A stretch of 64,000 bases of DNA, taken from assembly GCA_937915545.1 (NCBI GenBank), contig CALGIJ010000019.1, positions 124,001-188,000 of the forward strand, given 5' to 3'. The notes beneath the pieces were generated by a model. The model saw only the letters and a program-made list of their open reading frames with translations. It was not told the origin of the DNA and made no database searches. The stretch comes from an uncultured Desulfobacterales bacterium. GTDB lineage: Bacteria; Desulfobacterota; Desulfobulbia; Desulfobulbales; Desulfocapsaceae. Both the position numbers and the translations under genes were made by a program. Position 1 is the stretch's first letter. Every line of letters begins with the position of its first letter. Positions 1 to 8,814 of the stretch are shown here, one piece after another.

Positions 1-906
1 AAGCATGAGATGGCCCATCAGCTGGCCTGCGCCCGTGGGCGTCTGGGGACGCCCCACGGGCCGGCCTTCCAGGAGGCCTGCGAACAGCTCGGGGTGCTGC
101 CCGAGTTCCGCCGACCCGGGTTGCTGGAGGGGGAGGCGGTGGCCGCGGCCGTGGCCGGGGAGGAACCTTCGCCCGAGGGCCGCAAGTGCCTGGAGCGCAT
201 CGAGAAGCTCCTCGCCCTGGGGCGTTCCAGCAATGAGCACGAGGCCGCCCTGGCCATCGACAAGGCCCGGACGTTGCTCGCCCGGCATCATCTGCACTGT
301 CTCGCCGAAGGCGGGGTGTCGCGTTTCGCCTCGCTGGTGATCGAGCTGCGCTGCAGCCGTGTCGCCACCTATCGCAAGCATATCTGCGCCTTGCTCAAGG
401 ACTGCTTCGCGGTGCGCGTGGTGCTGGGGGAGCTCTATGACGCCTCCTGCGACCGGGTGTGCAAGACCATCGAGCTCTTCGGCTCCCGCGAGAAGGTGGC
501 GGCCGCCGAGTACTGCTATCATTTTCTCGAACACCGCCTGCCGTCCTTGTGGGCGGCGCATCGCCAGGGTCTCTCCCGGGGGGCGCGGCGGTCGAGCTAC
601 TATCTGGGGGTGTTGCGCGGCTTCCGCGAGCGGCTGACCCTGCGGTCAGGCGAGGAGGAGGTTCCTTCCCTGCCGCCTGAGGCCAAGGCCTTGATGGTTA
701 TTGAGGAAGAACGCCTGCAATGGTTTGTCGCTCTGCGCTTTCCGCGGTTGCGCCGGGTGGCGGGCCGGGGGGCGCGGGTGGACGGCGGGCTCTACCATGC
801 CGGGGTTGCCGCCGGGCGGGAGCTGCAGCTGCGCAGCGGCGTCGATGGCGGCCGCGGCCCTCTGCCCCTCCTCGGCCAAGGCGAGTCCTCGCAAATAACG
901 CAGTAA
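1..906 (+). CDS. SprT-like zinc metallopeptidase / DUF2786 protein (5' end outside window)
   Basis: The frame is open from base 1 and its start lies upstream of the window. The first visible residues read KHEMAHQ, an HExxH zinc-protease signature at the very edge, as in SprT-like domains. A DUF2786-type helical segment follows (around KIEKLLALGRSSNEHEAALAI, about residues 64-95 of the visible part), then a basic C-terminal half typical of DUF2786 proteins. SprT/Spartan enzymes cut DNA-protein crosslinks; whether this one does is inference. The gene ends 14 bases before the next start, so the two may be co-transcribed. The low-complexity Arg/Gly-rich tail is not informative. Confidence 0.7.
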   Translation, partial: KHEMAHQLACARGRLGTPHGPAFQEACEQLGVLPEFRRPGLLEGEAVAAAVAGEEPSPEGRKCLERIEKLLALGRSSNEHEAALAIDKARTLLARHHLHCLAEGGVSRFASLVIELRCSRVATYRKHICALLKDCFAVRVVLGELYDASCDRVCKTIELFGSREKVAAAEYCYHFLEHRLPSLWAAHRQGLSRGARRSSYYLGVLRGFRERLTLRSGEEEVPSLPPEAKALMVIEEERLQWFVALRFPRLRRVAGRGARVDGGLYHAGVAAGRELQLRSGVDGGRGPLPLLGQGESSQITQ

Positions 907-920
907 GAGGTGAAGTGGCG

Positions 921-1967
921 ATGAAAGGCTTCGATATCATGGAACACCCACGGCTCTTCAAGGTGGTCATCAACAGCTGGCCACCCTTTCTCGGGGCGGG
1001 CATCAGGGTGGTGGAGATCGCTCCCGACTGGCGCACCGTCCGCGTCGCCCTGAGGCTGCGCTGGTACAACCGCAACTATGTGCGGAGCCATTTCGGCGGC
1101 AGCCTCTTCGCCATGACCGATCCGTTCTATATGCTGCTGCTCCTGCGCAACCTCGGCCGCGACTATGTCGTCTGGGACATGGAGGCGCAGATCCACTACC
1201 TGCGCCCGGGCCGGGGCACGGTGTCGGCCGTCTTTCATCTCGATGACAATACCCTGGCTGAGATCCGCGCCCGGGCCGCTGGCGGCGCCAAGGTCAACGA
1301 GACCTTCTACGCCGATGTGGTCGACGAAGCCGGGGAGAGGGTGGCGGCGGTCAAAAAGACGCTCTACATACGAAAAAAGGAACGCCTCGCCGCCGATGCG
1401 GCAAGCGGCGGACCCGGCATGCGGCAGGGGGCGTCAGGAGGCGCCGGGAGCAGTGGGGACAATGCGGGCAGGGAGGGCGGCGGGAATGCCGATGGCGAAG
1501 AGGCTGCCGCTGCTGCGCGGGCCCAATCCGCTGCGGCCTTCGCTGCGGGCTGGGAGACGGCCGCCAGTGGCGACGATCAGGCGGGGGCCGGCTCAAGCCA
1601 ACGGCCGGCGCCGCAGATCGTCGCCCATTCCTGGGGGCGCATCGAGGTCGAGGGGCTGGGCAGCGGCCGCGACTGGCAGCTGTGGCCGGGGGGCGGCTGC
1701 CCCTGGGATTGGCGGGTGCACGACACCGGGCATTTTCGCGGCGTCGCCGAGGAAGATGTCGAGGAAGTGGTGGAACGTAGCGCGACCACGGTGGTGATCG
1801 GCTGCGGCCGCCTCGGCCGCCTGCGGGTGCCCTCCGCCCTGGTCGATAACTTTACCGCGCAGGGAGTCAAGGTGATCGTGGCTACCACCGGCCGCGCTCT
1901 CGCCATCTATAACGACCTTGCCCGCCGTGGCGTTGCCGTCGGCGGCCTCTTCCACAGCACCTGCTGA
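921..1967 (+). CDS. DUF4442 hotdog thioesterase-like domain fused to an Mth938/DUF498-like domain
   Basis: The protein has 348 residues. Residues ~8-155 match DUF4442, a hotdog-fold family related to acyl-CoA thioesterases (FGGSLFAMTDPFYMLLL region). Residues ~157-231 are a Gly/Ala/Ser low-complexity linker. Residues ~232-348 resemble the Mth938/DUF498 (AAMDC-like) fold, with the conserved VVIGCGRLGRLRVP and VKVIVATTGRALAIYN stretches. The ATG at 921 is preceded by AAGAGGTGAAG, a good ribosome site. The frame is continuous through the linker, so this reads as a real fusion. The substrate is unknown; acyl-thioester hydrolysis is only a family-level guess. Confidence 0.75.
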   Translation: MKGFDIMEHPRLFKVVINSWPPFLGAGIRVVEIAPDWRTVRVALRLRWYNRNYVRSHFGGSLFAMTDPFYMLLLLRNLGRDYVVWDMEAQIHYLRPGRGTVSAVFHLDDNTLAEIRARAAGGAKVNETFYADVVDEAGERVAAVKKTLYIRKKERLAADAASGGPGMRQGASGGAGSSGDNAGREGGGNADGEEAAAAARAQSAAAFAAGWETAASGDDQAGAGSSQRPAPQIVAHSWGRIEVEGLGSGRDWQLWPGGGCPWDWRVHDTGHFRGVAEEDVEEVVERSATTVVIGCGRLGRLRVPSALVDNFTAQGVKVIVATTGRALAIYNDLARRGVAVGGLFHSTC

Positions 1968-1973
1968 AAACAC

Positions 1974-2006
1974 CAGCGGGGGGCGACCGATGGCCGCCCC
2001 CCGCTG
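1974..2006. terminator. GC-rich stem-loop between convergent genes
   Basis: A perfect 12-bp stem (CAGCGGGGGGCG at 1974-1985, CGCCCCCCGCTG at 1995-2006) lies 7 bases past the fusion gene and 45 bases from the stop of the convergent Hsp20 gene. There is no strong T-run on either side, so it is a probable but atypical terminator. Confidence 0.5.
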
Positions 2007-2051
2007 CGCCTCACTCTTCTCTCTCGGGAGGCCAGGGCCTCCTCTTGCATC

Positions 2052-2438
2052 TTATGCGGTCTTGATTTCGATCTGCCGCGGTTTGGCCGCCTCCGACTTC
2101 GGCAGGTGGAGGAGCAGCACCCCGTCCTTCAACTCGGCGTGGACCGCGCCGACATCGATGGTCTGCGGCACCGAGAAGGTGCGGCGGTATTCGATGTCGC
2201 CAAACTCCTCCCAGCTCACCGCCCCCACCGGTTTTACCTCGCGCAGGCCGGAGAGCGAGAGCCGGCCGTTGTCGATGTTGATGGAGATATCCTTGCGATC
2301 GACACCGGGCATGTCGGCATAGAGCAGTATTTCCTGATCGTTTTCGGCGATGTCGACCAGTGGCGCCACCACCGGAACCTGCACTTTGCGTTCGTTGAGT
2401 TGTTCGTCGCGTACGGCGATATCCTGTCGTTCGTTCAT
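2052..2438 (-). CDS. Small heat shock protein (Hsp20/alpha-crystallin family)
   Basis: The protein has 128 residues with an alpha-crystallin domain from about residue 25 to 120: PLVDIAENDQEILLYADMPG opens the beta-sandwich, DGVLLLHLPK is the A-x-x-x-n-G-v-L motif region, and an IEI tail gives the I-x-I motif that docks into neighbouring subunits. sHsps hold unfolding proteins in the cytoplasm without ATP. The start at 2438 has GAGGGGAAC upstream. It lies downstream of a second, divergent Hsp20 copy, probably in one transcript. Confidence 0.92.
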   Translation of the reverse strand: MNERQDIAVRDEQLNERKVQVPVVAPLVDIAENDQEILLYADMPGVDRKDISINIDNGRLSLSGLREVKPVGAVSWEEFGDIEYRRTFSVPQTIDVGAVHAELKDGVLLLHLPKSEAAKPRQIEIKTA

Positions 2439-2559
2439 GTTCCCCTCCTCGGATGGTATGTCCTCGTTGCGGCGCTTTGGCCGCCAACCATTTCTTGACA
2501 GTGTTGCTCTTCTTCGCGGCTATGGCGGGGCCGGGAGTTCATCACCGGCCCTCGCCGCC

Positions 2560-3006
2560 CTAGCTGATGAGGATCTGCTTCGGCTTCGCCGGTTCGGCCT
2601 TGCTCAGCACCAGAGTGAGGATGCCGTCCCGCAGGGTGGCCTCCACCTTGGCGGCATCGACGTCGGCGGGCAGCGTGAAGCTCCTCGTGAAGGTGCTCTC
2701 GCCCCGCTCGCGGCGATGGCTGGTGTAGCCTTCCGGAGTGTCGGCGCGGCGCTCGCCCTTGATCTCGAGGTAGTTGCCCTGCAGCTTGATGGAAAGGTCC
2801 TCGCGCTTGACCCCGGGAACCTCGAGACGAATTTCGATGTTGTCACCGGTGTCGTACATGTTGGCGCGGGGACCGCTTTCGCTGAGGCCCCAAACCGCGC
2901 CCGGCAGCCTCGGCCGGTCATAATACTGAAACAGACCGTTCAGTCGCGACTGCAGCACATCCATGGCCTGAAACATCCGATCGAAATCTCTCATTCTCGT
3001 CCACAT
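2560..3006 (-). CDS. Small heat shock protein (Hsp20/alpha-crystallin family)
   Basis: The protein has 148 residues. An N-terminal arm (~1-50, RMRDFDRMFQAMD) is followed by the crystallin domain (~50-140, NIEIRLEVPGVKREDLSIKL and DGILTLVLSK) and a C-terminal ILI anchor motif. Start 3006 is preferred over the in-frame ATG at 3021 because AGGAGGAAG sits at the right distance before it. The sequence differs clearly from the downstream copy, so this is a two-class sHsp pair; such pairs often co-assemble. Transcription probably starts in the AT-rich gap at 3073-3100. Confidence 0.92.
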   Translation of the reverse strand: MWTRMRDFDRMFQAMDVLQSRLNGLFQYYDRPRLPGAVWGLSESGPRANMYDTGDNIEIRLEVPGVKREDLSIKLQGNYLEIKGERRADTPEGYTSHRRERGESTFTRSFTLPADVDAAKVEATLRDGILTLVLSKAEPAKPKQILIS

Positions 3007-3072
3007 GGTCTTCCTCCTCATTGTTGATGATAATCGGGGCCTGTTGCCGCCCCGCTCTTTTTCGTTAGCGAC

Positions 3073-3100
3073 AATTTAATTATCAAAACAACCAAGTCAA
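3073..3100 (-). promoter_or_regulatory. Predicted sigma-70 promoter of the hsp20 pair
   Basis: On the minus strand TTGACT (3095-3100) and TAAATT (3073-3078) are separated by 16 bp. They lie in a strongly AT-rich 120-bp gap that contrasts with the GC-rich genes on both sides. No CIRCE element or clear sigma-32 box was seen. Confidence 0.45.
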
Positions 3101-3199
3101 TAAAAAAAAATTACTAAACAAACAACTATTGAAAAAGTAGTATAAGCCATTACATTAAAAACGTAACATGGAAAGACGATTGGAAAGACGAGGAACATC

Positions 3200-3841
3200 A
3201 TGGCCGAGAAGAGAGAGAGCAAGTATGCACAGGACGTTGGGATCAACGTCATCGAGAGGCGACTGAGGGAGCGCCAGTCGGTGCGCACCACCTTTCGCCT
3301 GCCGGTGGATCTCATTGAGGTCCTCGGCCTGCTTGCCGGACAATTCGGGGTCAAGCAGAAGTCGCTCTTCGATCAGCTGGTGGAGGATGGCGAACTCCTT
3401 GATGAGGTCGCCGACCATGCCGCTTCCCTGCGTCTGCCCGAAGCTGTGCAGCGCCGGGCCAAGACCTACGTGCTCAGCAAGCGATCACTCCAGGCGCTGC
3501 AGCAGGCGGCCAAGGCGCGGCGCATCCCGCGGGATACCCTGGTCGAAGTCTCGATCCGCCGCCTCCTGCCCCTACTCCTCGCCGAGCGCGAACGGCATCG
3601 CAAGCGGATGGCGTTTCAGGTCGAACTGGAGGATCTGCAGCGACGCGGGCGGGAACTGCTGGCGGAGAGCGAGAAGCGGCTCGGCGCCGCTGATCCGGTG
3701 ACCGAGATGCTGGCCGAGATGGTTCGCGTGGGGGAAGAAAAGCTGCTGGTCTTCGGTCAGATGGTGGCCCGGGGCAGCGCCCTGGAAGAACTTGAGCTGG
3801 AGCGCCTCGCCAAGGTTGACAGCGTGAGAGGGAAGCGATGA
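3200..3841 (+). CDS. Unknown protein with two ribbon-helix-helix-like segments, coupled to dnaJ
   Basis: The protein has 213 residues and no family I can name with certainty. Residues ~30-65 (TTFRLPVDLIEVLGLLAGQF) and ~90-125 (KTYVLSKRSLQALQQAAKAR) each look like a beta-strand followed by two helices, as in ribbon-helix-helix folds. The C-terminal third is Arg/Glu/Leu-rich and probably coiled-coil. Its stop overlaps the DnaJ start (ATGA), indicating translational coupling. Divergence from two hsp20 genes suggests a role in stress control or chaperone function. A DNA-binding role is inference only. Confidence 0.55.
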   Translation: MAEKRESKYAQDVGINVIERRLRERQSVRTTFRLPVDLIEVLGLLAGQFGVKQKSLFDQLVEDGELLDEVADHAASLRLPEAVQRRAKTYVLSKRSLQALQQAAKARRIPRDTLVEVSIRRLLPLLLAERERHRKRMAFQVELEDLQRRGRELLAESEKRLGAADPVTEMLAEMVRVGEEKLLVFGQMVARGSALEELELERLAKVDSVRGKR

Positions 3842-4839
3842 AGAAGCGGGATTATTACGAGATACTTGGGGTGCCGAGATCGGCCAGCGACGGGGAGATA
3901 CAGCGTGCCTACCGCCGCCTGGCGCGCACCCTGCACCCGGACGTCAACAAGGACAAGGATGCCGAGAAGAAGTTCAAGGAGCTCGGCGAGGCGCGCGAGG
4001 TGCTCAAGGACCCCGAGAAACGAAAACTCTATGACCGTTTCGGCCATCGCTGGCAGCAGGCTGCGGAAAGCGGCCAGGCGTCTTCTCGGCCGAGCGGGCG
4101 GGAGGGCCGGCGCCAGCGCCCCGGCGCCGCTTCGGGCTTTTCCTCGGGTCGCTTCGACTCCTCCTTCCAGTGGGAAGACGTGGTCGAGGACCTCTTCCGC
4201 CAGAGCGGTGCTGCCGGCGGGAGCCGCGGTGAGGCCCGCGGTTTTGAACAGACCCCGGTGGCCGAGGCCGAAGTCACCGTATCCCTGGCCGATGTCTTCT
4301 TCGGCGCCACCAGGACGATCACCCTGCAGACCTATGGGGTAACGGAAGAGGGCGGAGTCGCGCCGGTGCAGCGCACCCTGCAGGTGAAGATTCCGCAGGG
4401 GATCAAGGACGGAGCGGTGATACGGCTTGCCGGTCAGGGCGGACCGGGCTCGTCATGGGGCAGAAACGGCGATCTCCACCTCCGCGTGCGTATCGCCCCC
4501 GACCCGAACTTCGCCCGCGACGGGCAGGACCTGCTCACCGTGGTCACCGTCTCGCCCTGGGAGGCCATCCTCGGAGCGACCATTGCGGTGCGCACCTTCG
4601 ACGGCACGGTGACGGTGCGTGTGCCGAAGAACTCCCAGAACGGTTCGCGGTTGCGCCTCCGCGGGAAAGGGATGCCCGGCCGCGACGGCGGCGCCGGCGA
4701 CCTCCTGGTGGAACTGGAAGTGCGGCTGCCGGAGAAAATCGATGCCGAAGAGGAGCGCCTCTGGCGTGAGCTGGCGAGCAGGTCGCGCTTCGACCCCCGC
4801 CAGGGGGTGGCACAGAAACGGCCTCGCGGCGGGGAGTGA
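3838..4839 (+). CDS. DnaJ-type co-chaperone without zinc finger (CbpA-like, type II)
   Basis: The protein has 333 residues. The J domain spans ~1-70 with the HPD tripeptide (TLHPDVNKDKD) that stimulates DnaK ATPase. A Gly/Ser/Arg-rich linker follows (~75-130). Two C-terminal substrate-binding beta domains occupy ~135-315 (VTVSLADVFFGATRTI, LRLRGKGMPGRDGGAGDLLV). The CxxCxGxG zinc repeats of classical DnaJ are absent, so this is the CbpA/type II class. The start overlaps the preceding gene by four bases. Location beside two sHsps makes a small cytoplasmic proteostasis cluster. Confidence 0.9.
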   Translation: MKKRDYYEILGVPRSASDGEIQRAYRRLARTLHPDVNKDKDAEKKFKELGEAREVLKDPEKRKLYDRFGHRWQQAAESGQASSRPSGREGRRQRPGAASGFSSGRFDSSFQWEDVVEDLFRQSGAAGGSRGEARGFEQTPVAEAEVTVSLADVFFGATRTITLQTYGVTEEGGVAPVQRTLQVKIPQGIKDGAVIRLAGQGGPGSSWGRNGDLHLRVRIAPDPNFARDGQDLLTVVTVSPWEAILGATIAVRTFDGTVTVRVPKNSQNGSRLRLRGKGMPGRDGGAGDLLVELEVRLPEKIDAEEERLWRELASRSRFDPRQGVAQKRPRGGE

Positions 4840-4887
4840 TGCCGGATCGCTGCCTGGCGAGCAAATGAGGGATGGGGCAGCGTGGTC

Positions 4888-5220
4888 TCAGGCGCGGATC
4901 ATTTCCTCGGCGACCATGCGGTCGATGAAGTCGAGGACGAACTGACGCTGCGCTGGAGAGGCGTGGGCGATGCAGCTGCAATGCAGGTTGGAGCTGTTGC
5001 GTACCAGCAGTTCGAAACGCACCGAGCTGCCGGTGACCTCCACCGCCAGGGAGAAGGGCCCGTGGTGTTCATGACCGAGTTGGGCCTCCGAGTACAGGTC
5101 GGGGGGCAGCTCGATCCAGTAGAGGCCGATCATCGCCCCCCGCTTCAGGCTGCGCTTGAGATAGGAGTCGATGTTGTCGCGCTCCATCGGGCTCAGTTCG
5201 TCGATGAGTATCTGCCGCAT
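4888..5220 (-). CDS. Small conserved-looking hypothetical protein
   Basis: The protein has 110 residues and no recognised domain. It starts at 5220 after AGGAATTTCTT. The sequence is acidic and ends in a helical DFIDRMVAEEMIRA segment; it contains a C-S-C pair (HCSC) but no complete metal site. It lies 47 bases downstream of the M24 peptidase gene on the same strand and is probably the last gene of that operon. Confidence 0.55.
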   Translation of the reverse strand: MRQILIDELSPMERDNIDSYLKRSLKRGAMIGLYWIELPPDLYSEAQLGHEHHGPFSLAVEVTGSSVRFELLVRNSSNLHCSCIAHASPAQRQFVLDFIDRMVAEEMIRA

Positions 5221-5267
5221 AAGAAATTCCTGTCAGAGAGAATGCTTGGAGAACATGCCGGGCTGGT

Positions 5268-6368
5268 TCACAGGTCGAGCCAGGTGGTGTCGCGGTTGAG
5301 GTTTTCACAGCCGTCGGGGCGCACCACCACCATGTTCTCGAGGCGGATGCCGCCCCAGCCCGGGATATAGATGCCCGGCTCGACGGTGACCACCATGCCC
5401 GCCTTGAGCACCCGGCGGTTACGGCTGGAAAGGCGCGGTTCCTCGTGCACCGCCAGGCCGACGCCGTGACCGAGGGAGTGGCCGAAACAGTCGCCATAGC
5501 CGGCCTCGGCGATGACCCGGCGCGCGGCCCGGTCGACCTCGCGGCAGGGCACTCCGGGGCGGATGGCCGCCATCCCAGCGAGCATCGCCTGGCGCACCAC
5601 GCGGTGCAGCTGTAGATAGCGCTCGTCGGCCTGACCGATGACGAAGGTCCTGGTCATGTCGGAACAGTAGCCGTCAAGAACGAGCCCCATGTCGATGGTC
5701 AGTGGGCGGCCGGGAAGGAGTGGCGACGCTCCCGGCACGGCGTGGGGCAGGGCGGCGTTATCGCCGCTGGCGACGATGGTGGCAAAGCTCGGTCCCGCGG
5801 CCCCGTGGCGGCGCATGCTCGCTTCGACTGCCAGGGACACCTCGATCTCGCAGGAAAAACCTCCGATAGCCCCGTAGACCTCCTGGAAGACCTCCTCATT
5901 GAGATGCACGGCGCGGCGGATGAGGTCAATCTCTTCCTCGCTCTTGACGGTGCGCATCTCCTCGAGCCACGGCCTGGCGGCGACCAGCTCGACGCCCTTG
6001 GGGCCGAGAGTCTTCTCCATCCGGGCGGCGGTGGCATGCAGGGTGTAGCGGCTCTCGAAGGCCAGCCGCCTGACGCCAAGCTGTGGCAGCAGCGTGGCCA
6101 GCAGGGCGATCAGCCCTTTGGGGTAGAGTTCCACCTCGGCCCAGGGTACCTCGCGCTGCGCCTGAAGCTGGAAGCGGAAATCGGTGAGTAGGCGCAGCGG
6201 CCCCCTGGCGGGCAGGAGGAGCACCCCGGAGCTCTCGTCGATGCCATGGTCGCCACCGTCGTAGCCGCTCAGGTAGCGGCGGTTTTCCGGCCGGGCGACG
6301 AGCAGGGCGTCGATGCCCGCTCGGCGCAGGCGCCGCTGCAGGTGATCTATGCGCTCCTGGTAGTCCAT
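5268..6368 (-). CDS. M24-family aminopeptidase (Xaa-Pro aminopeptidase/prolidase-like)
   Basis: The protein has 366 residues, the usual length for PepQ/PepP-type enzymes. The N-terminal creatinase-like domain (~1-130) precedes the pita-bread catalytic domain. Visible metal-site elements are IDMGLVLDGYCSDMTRTF (two Asp), GHSLGHGVGLAVHEEP (His) and VTVEPGIY plus GGIRLENMVVV (two Glu), giving the expected dinuclear D-D-H-E-E set. It removes N-terminal residues preceding proline in the cytoplasm. The start at 6368 overlaps the stop of the upstream gene region, consistent with an operon. Confidence 0.9.
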   Translation of the reverse strand: MDYQERIDHLQRRLRRAGIDALLVARPENRRYLSGYDGGDHGIDESSGVLLLPARGPLRLLTDFRFQLQAQREVPWAEVELYPKGLIALLATLLPQLGVRRLAFESRYTLHATAARMEKTLGPKGVELVAARPWLEEMRTVKSEEEIDLIRRAVHLNEEVFQEVYGAIGGFSCEIEVSLAVEASMRRHGAAGPSFATIVASGDNAALPHAVPGASPLLPGRPLTIDMGLVLDGYCSDMTRTFVIGQADERYLQLHRVVRQAMLAGMAAIRPGVPCREVDRAARRVIAEAGYGDCFGHSLGHGVGLAVHEEPRLSSRNRRVLKAGMVVTVEPGIYIPGWGGIRLENMVVVRPDGCENLNRDTTWLDL

Positions 6369-6373
6369 GAGTC

Positions 6374-6970
6374 TCAGCGTGCCGCGGTGGTGAACAGCCG
6401 CAGGACCATGGCCTTGCGCTGGTCCATGGCCTCGGTGTACTGGGCGTTGAGCCCGGTGAGCATGCGCGCCAGCTCGTCGCGGTACTGCGGGTGCATTGCC
6501 GGGTTGACGGGGGCGCGGCCGCCGGCCTGGCCGCGGGCGGCGCCCTGCTGCTCCAGCTGGGCGCGGATGGCCTCCTCGAGCTGCTGGGTCATCTGCTCCT
6601 TGTGCTGGCCGTATTGCTTGAGGATCTGGTCGAGCTCGCGGCAGATGGAGACCACCTCGCCCTTCTTGCCGGCGAGGAGCAGCACGCCACGCAGGGCCAG
6701 CTCCCCAGTCTCCTGGAGTTCCTTGCTGCGCGGCAGGACGACGTTGCGCAGCAGGGTCTGCATCATGCCGCCGGCCACTTCGGCCTGTTCCTTGCCAGGC
6801 AGGGTGGCCAGTTCCCCCTGGAGGTCGACCGCCTTGCCGTTGACATAGTCGGCGGCGAGGCGCATGCCCTTCTTGACCAGGGTGTCGTCGTCGGTGGTCG
6901 TCGGCGCCGCGGCCGCCATGCGGGCGGCTCGTTCCATTACCATATCCATGGTGCTCTTGATTTCTGCCAT
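6374..6970 (-). CDS. Hypothetical helical protein upstream of M24 peptidase
   Basis: The protein has 198 residues and is mostly alpha-helical. It has a Met-rich N-terminus, a Gln/Glu-rich middle (KQYGQHKEQMTQQLEEAIRA) likely to be coiled-coil, and a Pro/Gly break before the last helix. No signal peptide, membrane segment or catalytic motif is visible. Start 6970 follows AAGGAAGAACGACA. The six-base gap to the peptidase gene implies co-transcription. Function is not assigned. Confidence 0.5.
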   Translation of the reverse strand: MAEIKSTMDMVMERAARMAAAAPTTTDDDTLVKKGMRLAADYVNGKAVDLQGELATLPGKEQAEVAGGMMQTLLRNVVLPRSKELQETGELALRGVLLLAGKKGEVVSICRELDQILKQYGQHKEQMTQQLEEAIRAQLEQQGAARGQAGGRAPVNPAMHPQYRDELARMLTGLNAQYTEAMDQRKAMVLRLFTTAAR

Positions 6971-7085
6971 TGTCGTTCTTCCTTGGTTGGAGGGCGGGGA
7001 CGGGGGGTGCGGGGGATGAGAGTGTCGAGAATGTACAACAGAGAGGTACCCTTGGCAAAGAAAAACCGGGGGCGCCGCGGCCGGT

Positions 7086-8483
7086 CTAGCGGGGGGAGCG
7101 GCGCAGGCGGGCGGCGAAGAACCCGTCGATGGTGCGTTCCGGGCGGGGCTGGAAGCAGCCGTCGACGACCAGATGCCGCGCCTCCTCGGGGAGCAGAGGG
7201 GTGCAATCGTCGCGGCAGAAGTCGCGGTGGCGGTGAAGGAAGGCTGTCACCACCTCCATGTCTTCTTCCGGCTCGAGGGAGCAGGTGGCGTAGACCAGGA
7301 TGCCACCGTCGGCGAGCAGGGAGGCGGCGGCGTCAAGCAGCTGCAGCTGCTGGCTCTGGTAGAGGGCGAGGTCTTCGCTGCGTCGGTTCCAGCGGATGTC
7401 GGGCTGGCGGCCGATGACACCGGTGCCGGAACAGGGGGCGTCGAGGAAGATGCCGTCGCAGGTGGCTTCGCGGCCGCTGGCGAAGTCCTGCAGGGTCTGG
7501 CCATGGGTGGTCAGACCCTCTGCCAGGCCGAGGCGGGCGATGTTCTCCCCCAGGCGGCCGCGTCGCAACGCGTCCGGTTCGACGGCATGCACCTCGAGGC
7601 CTGCCTGAAGGGCATGCTGCAGCAGCAGGACGGTCTTGCCTCCGACCCCGGCGCAGGCATCGACATAGCGGCCGCCGCGGCGCAGGGGAAGGAGCAGGAG
7701 GGTGGCCAGCTGGGCCGCCTCGTCCTGCACCTGGAAGAATCCTTCGCCGTAGCCCGGCAGGTCGGTCACCCGTCCGCGGTAGCCGGGCAGGGCCAGGGCC
7801 TGCGGGGCATAGCGGCCCGGTGTGGCCTCGAGGCCATGCTGGCGAAAGACGGCGAGCAGCTCATCGCGGCCGATTTTTGCGCTGTTGGCGCAGAGGACGA
7901 GGAGGGGCTCCTCGTTGTTGCTGCGGCAGATGCGCGCTGTCTCCTCGTCACCGTAGCGCTGCCGCCAGCGCTTCACCAGCCAGGGCGGGTGATTGAGCAA
8001 GGGCTGGCCGTCGGCACCGACGGTGGCGGCGGGCGGCAGCTGCTCGCGCTGGCGCAGCGCCTGGCGGAGAATGCCGTTGATGAAGCCCTGCAGCCGCGCC
8101 GGGATGGGGTGTTCTTTGGCGACCTCGACCATGGCGTGGACGGCGGCCGGCGCCGGAATCCGTTCGAGGAAGAAGAGCTGGTAGAGGCCGACGGTAAGGG
8201 TGTTCATGACAAAGGGTTCGATCCTCGCCGGCGGAGTGCGCGAGAGCAGGGCAACCATGCGCTCCAGCACCTGGCGGTGGCGCAGCACCCCGAACACAAG
8301 CTCCATGGCCAGGCCGCGGTCGACATCGGAGAGGCCGCGGGCCTTGCTCTGGCGGTCGAGTAGCGGCTTGACCGGGCGGCGCTCCCGATGCAGGTGGCAC
8401 AGCACCTCGACGGCGACATAGCGGCTGGTGCGGCGAAGGGGGCCGCCGCCGGCGGGCTTGGGGTGGGAAGGAGAAGGGGGCAT
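7086..8483 (-). CDS. rsmB: 16S rRNA (cytosine-C5) methyltransferase RsmB/NOL1-NOP2-sun family
   Basis: The protein has about 465 residues. An N-terminal NusB-like RNA-binding domain (~25-165) precedes a Rossmann methyltransferase domain. SAM-site motif I reads VDACAGVGGKTVLLL. The two catalytic cysteines of m5C enzymes are present in DAPCSGTGVI and YATCSLEPEED. RsmB methylates C967 of 16S rRNA. The start at 8483 is the best placed ATG ahead of the NusB domain but lacks a strong ribosome site; the Pro/Ser-rich first 15 residues may not all be translated. Confidence 0.9.
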   Translation of the reverse strand: MPPSPSHPKPAGGGPLRRTSRYVAVEVLCHLHRERRPVKPLLDRQSKARGLSDVDRGLAMELVFGVLRHRQVLERMVALLSRTPPARIEPFVMNTLTVGLYQLFFLERIPAPAAVHAMVEVAKEHPIPARLQGFINGILRQALRQREQLPPAATVGADGQPLLNHPPWLVKRWRQRYGDEETARICRSNNEEPLLVLCANSAKIGRDELLAVFRQHGLEATPGRYAPQALALPGYRGRVTDLPGYGEGFFQVQDEAAQLATLLLLPLRRGGRYVDACAGVGGKTVLLLQHALQAGLEVHAVEPDALRRGRLGENIARLGLAEGLTTHGQTLQDFASGREATCDGIFLDAPCSGTGVIGRQPDIRWNRRSEDLALYQSQQLQLLDAAASLLADGGILVYATCSLEPEEDMEVVTAFLHRHRDFCRDDCTPLLPEEARHLVVDGCFQPRPERTIDGFFAARLRRSPR

Positions 8484-8814
8484 GGGCTCTGCGTGGCTGA
8501 GAACGTGGCAACGTGACAAGAGGTTTCGGCAGTGCGATGGGGCGGGTTTATGCCGGCCTGGCAGAGGCCGCGTACCGGGGCAGCGCGCTTTCGCCGTCAG
8601 GGTGCGGTGCGTTGTCCCGCTGCCACCACCGTCGCGTGGCTTGGCTGGCAACGACTCTAGCAGGTTGGCCAGTGAAGGCAAGGGGCAAAACGACCTCATC
8701 GTGCTCTCTCGTCGCCAGAGGGAATGTACAGGCAAATGGACAAGAATGGCGGATCCTGGTATGCTTCGCGCTGGTTCCCGTTCTGCAGCCGTCCCTCTTC
8801 CCCCCGCCTTCGCC
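8484..8814. other. 331-bp intergenic region between divergent genes
   Basis: Separates the divergent rsmB and the substrate-binding protein gene. I see no RNA gene, repeat, strong promoter or convincing short gene in it. Confidence 0.4.
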
